DNA of 64,000 nt from Chimonanthus salicifolius (Eukaryota > Streptophyta > Magnoliopsida > Laurales > Calycanthaceae). Shown piece by piece: positions 58,001 through 64,000 of this stretch. The DNA lies in NCBI GenBank assembly GCA_013350335.1, contig CM023541.1, positions 40,044,739 to 40,108,738 of the forward strand, read 5' to 3'. A program made the position numbers and the translations under genes. The notes under the pieces are model-generated. The model made no database searches and was not told the DNA's origin. It saw nothing but the letters and a program-made list of their open reading frames with translations. How positions within the stretch are numbered: position 1 is the first letter of the stretch; each line of letters begins with the position of its first letter.

Positions 58001-58211
58001 GTATTTCTATCTTATATTTGAAATGATACTAATCCCATGTATCTACTATAAAATATTTATATATTTGTGTGTAAAAGGAGAGAGAGAGACCTATGGTAAA
58101 GGGGAAGGTAATCCAACCCCCACGTTTGCCTTCGCTTGATGCATGTTCAGAGGAGGAGAGACTTCCGCCGCCGGTGGTGGGTTGGGATTGGTGTGACTCA
58201 GTAGTAGCCAT
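52072..58211 (-). CDS. NRT1/PTR family (NPF2, NAXT-like) membrane transporter
   Basis: A 12-helix major facilitator of the plant NRT1/PTR family. NPF2 NAXT-type members move nitrate or chloride across the plasma membrane, often outward. Exons are 58,211-58,091, 57,087-56,870, 55,736-55,207 and 52,906-52,072: 1,704 nt, 567 residues, no stop or shift. Exon 1 codes a hydrophilic N terminus to GGWITFPFTI. Exon 2 holds the first helices: GLTSFGVSSNLIVYLIEKFNIKS, AAQISNIVNGC-like, PIVGAIISDSYFG. Exon 3 holds WAIGVGGTRFNIGTMGANQF, FFNWYFFSMY and the basic central loop. Exon 4 starts FLNRAAIKGEGD and holds the C-terminal helices, with YYQEFPTSLRSTATAM near residue 450-465 and WLPDNINGGRIDNVYWLLA. The ExxE[K/R] proton-coupling motif usual in helix 1 of NPF proteins is absent, as in NAXT-type members. 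An in-frame ATG at 58,304 was not chosen because MATTES fits the family. Tandem paralogue at 62,971. Confidence 0.88.
53000..53170 (+). mobile_element. SINE-like sequence in transporter intron 3
   Basis: TTAATTGGTTGCC (box A-like) and AGCAGGTTCGAGTTC (box B-like) lie about 35 bases apart, and the segment ends in an A-rich run at 53,158-53,172. No target duplication was seen. Confidence 0.4.
53189..53400. mobile_element. hAT-like relic with GGGTT repeats
   Basis: TAGGGGTGAAGCTTGGGTGGG resembles a hAT-type terminus, followed by AACCCGACC and GAGTTGG words as in the element at 46,961. A similar start, TAGGGGTGCAACTTTGG, lies at about 54,707. The far ends are not defined. Confidence 0.35.
54325..54435 (+). 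mobile_element. Short tRNA-derived SINE
   Basis: A box A-like GGTTAGTTCGGATAG and a box B GGTTCAAACCC open a 111-bp element with an A9 tail. The direct repeats ACTATGAAAATTTAATT (54,308-54,324) and ACTATGAAAATCTAATT (54,436-54,452) differ at one base. Confidence 0.7.
57140..57440 (-). repeat. Copia-like LTR relic in transporter intron 1
   Basis: GATTTACGTGGTTCAG, a CT-rich stretch, AACCCTAAAGAGAAAA and CCTTATATACC follow in the same order as at 17,840-18,220. It lies just upstream of exon 2. No partner LTR or coding region is present. Confidence 0.45.
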
Positions 58212-58365
58212 CCCCTCTCCACTTCTCTGCTTACAACTGAACCTCCCTCCTCTCACTGATGTTTTAAAGAAGACGACCGAAGGTCGCCATCCGCAAGTCT
58301 TCAATTGTGGAGACTAGAGATCATTAAAATCTTTTTTTACCTTTGATGTAGTAATGGAGAATGCC

Positions 58366-58372
58366 TTATATA
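58366..58372 (-). promoter_or_regulatory. Candidate TATA box of the NPF2-like gene
   Basis: TATATAA on the minus strand is about 155 nt upstream of the chosen ATG at 58,211, giving a leader of about 120 nt. Inferred from position. Confidence 0.45.
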
Positions 58373-59129
58373 AGTGGGTATCTTATCTTTTAAGTCTCGT
58401 TTGATTGTCAATGGTGGTTGGAAGAGACCGGCAAGGGATTAATTATTCATTTATTTTACATAATTATTCATCAATGTTAGTTGATATATTGATCTCTCCC
58501 TTTCTTTCTCTTTTAACTTGATGTGCATCTAATAAATGTGATGTTGATAAAATAGTTGGTAGGGTTCTAGTTGATTTCACTTAATAATGACAAAAATATA
58601 TGCATACATATGCATATGTTCTCATAGTTGTCTTTTAAAATTTAGCATTCTTAGATTTGTTTAAAATAAGTAAAATTTTTACAATTTTAAACGATCCGTA
58701 AAAGACTCCCTAACCTTATTCCATTATTGATTATCTTTTTCTGAAAATAAAGGTATTTAGGTCTTTCAGAGTACTTGACTAATTCTTTGAATATATACAA
58801 ACCTCTATGTTTGCCTTGAGAATTTTTTAACTTTATATTGTGGTGCTCACTTGGAGGTCAACACTATTTAGAGAGTAGTGCAACTAAAAAATAATTTCAA
58901 TTGATTTTTGCTTTGAGATTTACACCACATTGATCAATGAAAGCTTCAATTTGGCGGGTCTTATGCATGTTGACCTCACTATTGCCCATGGGTTTCACTC
59001 AGAAGCACTAGGGACGCCACCTGCCTACATGGATTGGGAACACTCTACCTTGGTTGACCCTTTTCTCTCTCCTAGGGTTACTTGTACATGAAGGAGATTC
59101 CATTTGGACTTTTCATCTTGCCAACCCAT
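58373..59129. other. AT-rich spacer between tandem transporters
   Basis: No gene recognised. 58,745-58,820 matches the short repeat near 42,330-42,400. Confidence 0.35.
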
Positions 59130-59480
59130 GTCGATCACCTTTTGCAACCACCATTGACTTCATGGGTGCAAGGACCCGTTCTCAACCAACACCAATATTG
59201 TCCACTTTGGGCCTGGCACACCCTCACGACTTTGCTTTGGGATGTGTGGGACTTTATTCCCACTCCCAGTGCCAATCTTGGATATTTTTTAGGAATTTCT
59301 ATGTGGTTCTCCTCCTCCTCCTCCCACAATTGGTTGACCCACAGTGTTTCAGAAGTTGCATCCTCAACCACTGTCGCCTCTCATATTTAGGGAACCAAGT
59401 ATACCAATCTAGGAGAATCTGGAGTGGGCCATCACAATGGGCATGTGAATGGATTGGAAGAAAGGTTGGTGGCACCAAAA
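59130..59480 (-). mobile_element. TRIM-like LTR relic
   Basis: Plus-strand AATATTGTCCACTTTGGGCC and CACGACTTTGCTTTGGG, then ATGTGTGGGACTTTATTCCCA, are complements of the GGCCCAAAGCGGACAATAT, CAAAACCGTGCGGG and GTCCCACATC blocks of the TRIM LTR at 25,984. The USE is damaged by an extra base. The overlapping frames here are not genes. Confidence 0.45.
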
Positions 59481-59928
59481 TGACTCTAGAAGGGTAAAGA
59501 ATAAAGTAGACTAGGACTCTATGAAAAGACTTGAGTGAATGGTACAACTTCCCTTCCATTGGATGCTACACAATGGCAAAGGCTTTGATAGGATGATGTG
59601 GGTGCATGTATAAAGTTTGGCTTCCCTTTTCTTTCTTCTTTACTTAGCTTATTGGCATGAAAGAGTCAACATACACAACATTGTTTGCTTATCTTTTTTT
59701 TATTTTATTTTTTGTTTCTTTTAGTTACAAGTAGAAAGGCTATAAATAGAGGCCATCTTCTGCCAATTGAGGGAGGAATTGTGATGAACATTATTTGAAG
59801 AAAAGAGTTGAAGTTGAGAGGAATCTCAAATTTCCAAGTTATTTTCAAGTAAGTTAACAATTAAATGCTTGTTAATAAAGTCAATATCTATCTAGTTTTA
59901 TTGAGATTTGTGAGAATAAAATTGTATG
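59481..59928 (+). other. Spacer with an isolated TATA box
   Basis: TATAAATAGAGGCC at about 59,741 has the form of a plant LTR or gene promoter and is followed by an A/G-rich leader, but no coding exon or second LTR was recognised downstream. Confidence 0.3.
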
Positions 59929-59936
59929 GATACATT

Positions 59937-60098
59937 CAGGGATTTAAAATTTGGTATCGGCCTATATATCGACCGATATATCGTTATCGGCCGATATTTT
60001 TCTCTCTCCTCTTTTTTTTTTTTTTTACAAAAACGACCGATATCGGCCGATATGATACAGCTGAGATATCGGCATATCGGCCGATATTTGAACCCCTT
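59937..60098. mobile_element. 162-bp hAT-like MITE made of ATCGGCCGAT palindromes
   Basis: It is flanked by an 8-bp direct repeat with one change (GATACATT at 59,929-59,936, GATACATC at 60,099-60,106). Imperfect terminal inverted repeats are CAGGGATTTAAAATTTGGTA and the complement of AAGGGGTTCAAATATCGG. The interior repeats TATCGGCCGATA at least three times, with variants CCGATATCGG and GACCGATATATCG. Confidence 0.6.
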
Positions 60099-60106
60099 GA
60101 TACATC

Positions 60107-61785
60107 TAATGTATTTTATTATACATATTTAATTGATTATTTCAATATACACTATGATTTTATGTATTTTATTTAAATCTATGAGGTGGTACATCCGTAT
60201 TCAAGTCATTTAAGAAATCATATACTTCATGACCACATGATGCGAATAAACCCACATAAGAACATCTTGTTTTATTTGGGCAAGGATATTATGAATTATA
60301 TGACATGGTTTTGTGATTTAAATCGTTAATTTTATCTTTTTATTGTATAAAATAAGTTTTTAGAGTAAAATTATTTTTACTGAAATTTTAAAAATCAGTA
60401 GATACATATCAATTTTTTTAGAAATGGACACTGATACTATTTCCCATATTTATTGGTCATCTATTCTATCAATTGTTCATCACTTGAAAACATACTAAAT
60501 AGGAGTTTTCCAAATTTTTTTAAAATTTTCAGATTTCTTTTTACGACTTGTTAACATTTTTATTATATTGACTTGTACACCAATAAATACCAATTTTTTG
60601 AAAAAAAAACTGATGCAGATCCCAAAATGAATATTTGAAACCAAAAACCACACAAATAATGATATTCCACTGAATGAGGAGGATTTTATTTTTAAAAATA
60701 AAATCAATGTGTGAAACAATCTCCAACATAGAGTTGACTATCCACAGAAACTTGAACATGTTTTGTGTATTCACAAGGTTTTCCTTGCTATGTATAAAAA
60801 AAAAAAATTAACTTCTTCTACATGCATGAAAATGAAATGTTGATCATATTATACTCGCCTTGATCAGATCAAATGCAATCTCTATGTATGATCGAAGGTG
60901 TTCAGACGTTCTTATAAAAGATGTGAAGCCCAAAACTTTTAGAAACTACGAGTTTCAACCCAATTATCAAAATATCCAATCATTTTTTTTAATCCCATTG
61001 AACTCAACCTGTTATTCGATCAAATCCAAATAAGCCATCTAGTGTCCCATTCAACTCCAAATGGATCATCAAATAATCCATGAAATTGAGTATGTAGTCT
61101 TACATCCAAGCTCTCAAATGACTGACCTCAATGTTTATGTTTATTACACTGATTTCAAATTTTTCCGACACTCGTTGTCCATGTGATCATGATGGGTGGT
61201 TTCATGAAGTTAGACAGGACTCAAGTCTTAATGTAGTGAAAACGTACAAAGAAAATATTGATTTCAAATTTCATATCAATATAGAGGGCCCCACTCCAAA
61301 TTATAATTTCATTTTTAGGGAATGGATCTGAAATTATATGCTTTTAAAATCTCGTTTTGACTTCCATTTGGACCCACATGTCTCATGACCCATAAAGTTT
61401 ATAGTTTTGGATTAAAGGTAAGAGACATGGCATGTTCCAGTTAATAGTAAAAGTTGCAGAATATGATAAAAAGATGACATAGAGCTGCTTCAACTGAGAG
61501 GCTAAATCATCACCATTCAATTTATCATGCCATATGCCTTGAATAGGAACAAGATCAAGTACAAAAATTTGTAAAGTGGATATTATTTTTAATTAAAATT
61601 TATTCATTATCTATTTTTTGACCTATCGTATATATTTTTTTTGCTAGTTTTAGCATAAAAGAACATAAAATGCTTGTTGATATGTGGAATTTAGTGAGAC
61701 AATGGGTTCTATCAACTTAGAATTTAGAATCATGGACTACCCTAAAACTAAAAATCATATCACTGTCCGTCTGATTCAACTACAT
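60107..61785. other. AT-rich spacer, no gene seen
   Basis: Only short frames by chance. No element borders or RNA genes were recognised. Confidence 0.4.
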
Positions 61786-61790
61786 AGAAA

Positions 61791-62040
61791 TTTTTTTTGA
61801 ACGGTAACAAAGGATCATATATAAATAAAAGAGCACATACAAGAAAAAAGAAAAAGGTCTAACAGGATTAGACTCAAAACAAGAACAGAAAAAAAAAAAA
61901 AGAGAAAATAACAAAATACAGAAATAACCAAAATAAAATCTTCTCCGGACTCAAAGGAGAAATACGCGAGAAGAAAAGCCGTTGACACCACGCTTGGCTA
62001 AACAGTCATCCACTCCGTTCGCTGTCATATCACCTCAATT
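61791..62040 (-). mobile_element. LINE 3' end fragment
   Basis: T8, GAACGGTAACAAAGGATCATAT and an A-rich body correspond to the 3' end of the LINE at 7,229-7,270 and beyond, including a TTGGCTAAACAGTCATCCACTCCG segment that matches TTAGCAAAGTAGTCTGCTACGCCG near 7,480-7,503, the end of RNase H. This is a heavily 5'-truncated copy. Confidence 0.6.
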
Positions 62041-62970
62041 TAGATGTACAATCTAATCAAGATCTATAGTCTATACTATGCTTACATGGTGTGCATGTGA
62101 GATCTTTTTCCGCAAACCCATATCAAAATAAGTGGGACTCTTCCAGTCTCCTTATTTAGGGAAATTATTAATTAAAGTTTGAAGTGGGCCAGATACAAAT
62201 CTAAGTTTAGTTATATTTCAAATTGGAAAATTTGATATTAAATTAAATTTATCAAATTCAGAAATTTACAAATTTCCCAATTAACCTATTCAATTCCAGC
62301 CAAATACGTAGAAATTGCTTAACTATTCTTCTTATTTGTTGCTGGAAAAAACTGATCAATTTATTTTCAAACCTGTATTCGAATATTTCAGTTTACAAAA
62401 TAAAATTAATTCAGTGAAATCAAATTTAGTTTTTATCGAATTTTCACCTCTCAGTAGAATTTCGCACACTGTCGATTACTCATTGAGCATTTGACCTTAT
62501 TCCATTTTTCTGTGACAAATTGGAGTTTTGGTTCATCCAATTGGAACTCGATTTATCCATACAACTGGAGTGAGTGATCAATTAGCAGGTCTAGTCGACG
62601 GAGATTCGATAATCCTCTTAGACTATTAGAATTTTTTCAGTTCGAGTTCTCTCGAGTTTTACTGCGAACTTCACTCAGGTCTTGTGAAATTTTACTTTCT
62701 TTAGAATGTGGGTATAGACAGGTATTAAAACCGATCCTACTCTTCATCACAGAAATTTTCCTCTACTTTAAAGAGTCCAAAGATCTTTCTCTCTTGTTGG
62801 TTCCAGGGAAAGTACATTCATTGTCGATGGGTTAAGCACACTCTTGACATGCCATTCATGTAATGCCTAAAAACTACTAGAATACTATAATTCACACAAT
62901 ACAATAGAAGAAGGATGACAAAGTTTTACATATAATTCATAAAAGGGTAAAGAAGAAGAAGAACCAACTC
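62041..62970. other. Spacer downstream of the second transporter gene
   Basis: AT-rich, presumably including its 3' UTR. No other feature seen. Confidence 0.35.
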
Positions 62971-63835
62971 TCACTCTTTTGGGTTATCATCAACTAAGCT
63001 ACCAGATGGTTTTGAATCATGGTCTTCATGGTTGACACTTTTGTATTGATACAACAAGGCACAAACGAGGAAGTATCCATAATTCAGTGATCCCAACACT
63101 GCCATCGTCCAATAGACATTGTCCAATCTCGATTTATTTATATTATCAGGCAACCAAGCAGTGATTTTCCTCATCAATTCAACGACTGCACTGCTTAAAT
63201 AAAATCCAATTCCAACAATCAAGGCCACCATAGCTGTTGCAGTACTACGCAATGAAGTGGGAAACTCTTGGTAGTATAGGGTCACTTGGCCGGGGAAATG
63301 CAGGGCCTCACCAACACCTATTATGACCAGTGGGCCCACAAGCCACAAGGCCGAAATGGGAGCCACAGAATTAGGGTTGTCCTCCAAGTGGTGGGACCAG
63401 ACAACATGAAGTCTTCTTGACTCTACTAGTGCAAAACCCACCATGCTGACTATGTTGAGGATGTGACCAATCCCAATTCTCTGTAGAGTCGTCGGATACC
63501 GGCCAGTGAGCTTCTGCCACATCGTATTCAAGATGCGATCGACCAAGGGGATGGTGACAGCTGTCGCGAGTACAGAGAAGACATTGAAGGACCCAGCAGG
63601 GATTGAGAAATGGGGCCCAAGGCGCCTGTCCATTGATAAGGCTTGTAGAACTGAGAGACTCAGTTGGACCCCAATAGAGGTGCTGAGGAAGATAGAGGCT
63701 GACCAGAGTGGGAAGATTTTGATTAGGGTTTTGAACTCTTCTACATGCTCAACAGCAGAAAGCTTCCAGGGTTTGCATACTGATCCATCCAAATTGAGCT
63801 CTCCTTCACATTTCAGAGCTGCGCGATTTAGGAAA
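62971..63835 (-). CDS. NPF2/NAXT-like transporter, last exon only (gene continues beyond the window)
   Basis: This exon matches exon 4 of the transporter at 52,072-58,211 throughout. It begins after an acceptor at 63,836 with FLNRAALKCEGELNLDGS and contains IKIFPLWSASIFLSTSIG, MDRRLGPHFSIPAGSF, YYQEFPTSLRSTATAM and WLPDNINKSRLDNVYWTMA. It ends with a charged tail, DSKPSGSLVDDNPKE, about ten residues longer than the paralogue's. The split Ser codon at the acceptor uses the same phase, so the gene architecture is conserved. Upstream exons should lie to the right of 64,000 on the minus strand. About 288 residues are visible, intact. The relation is a tandem duplication in the same orientation. 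Confidence 0.88.
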
Positions 63836-64000
63836 CTACATAGAAAATACTTGATCTTAGTACTTAATTTGTTAGGTTCTGTGGAGCCTGATTATCAGAC
63901 ATGTACTGGTCCAGTTGTGGGTCGAACTGTCTAAACCCTGTGTAAACCCTAATCAAGACAATATATAATGTCTCTTTTCATTAGAGAGTGTAGATGAGGA
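63836..64000 (-). other. Start of intron 3 region of the second transporter gene
   Basis: Follows the exon acceptor. No coding exon is seen before the window ends. Confidence 0.5.

Noticed and set aside
59054..59497. Open frame of 147 codons (+)
   Set aside because: It overlaps the antisense of a TRIM-like LTR relic and shows no protein family features.

Overview
The window is plant nuclear DNA, most likely from a dicot or basal angiosperm with a large, repeat-rich genome. It is AT-rich. Its genes have many short exons with GT-AG borders separated by introns swollen with transposons. The proteins are plant-type: a HECT-ligase UPL4-like N terminus, an NF-YB subunit, a class IV PLP aminotransferase-like protein and two NPF2/NAXT-type transporters. 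I cannot name the species from sequence alone.

Layout, left to right. Positions 1-11,300 are almost all retrotransposon debris: a badly decayed minus-strand LINE (about 2.6-7.2 kb) carrying a nested poly(A) retroelement and a SINE, and a younger minus-strand LINE pol region (7.2-10.3 kb). Positions 11,328-13,978 (-) hold the first five coding exons of a UPL4-like gene; the rest of that gene, including HECT, is not visible. At 14-20 kb there is a quiet AT-rich stretch with small elements, then a broken NF-YB copy folded into an inverted repeat (about 19.9-20.5 kb). Positions 20,798-27,583 are a three-layer nest of LTR sequences: an outer solo LTR, inside it a miniature LTR element (TRIM) with a perfect target duplication, and inside the TRIM's 5' LTR another solo LTR. 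At 29.0-30.9 kb (+) lies the intact NF-YB gene, with a 6-nt microexon. From 31 to 43.8 kb are SINEs, a second TRIM-like array and MITEs. Positions 43,824-50,777 (-) hold a seven-exon aminotransferase-like gene. Positions 52,072-58,211 (-) hold a complete four-exon NPF2-type transporter gene, and 62,971-63,835 (-) the last exon of a tandem paralogue that runs off the right edge.

The genes are unrelated housekeeping or regulatory loci and do not form a pathway. The two transporters are tandem duplicates, and the NF-YB pseudogene and NF-YB gene are local duplicates sharing their upstream region. The most unusual signals are these: the TRIM LTRs carry a perfect plant snRNA promoter element (USE) with a TATA-like box at Pol III-type spacing, repeated in a second TRIM-like element; the NF-YB-derived hairpin could make small RNAs against its parent gene; the NF-YB gene has a two-codon microexon; and two different LTR families carry arrays of short CGGA-TCCG palindromes. 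All exon borders were inferred by eye from splice sites, reading phase and protein-family knowledge.
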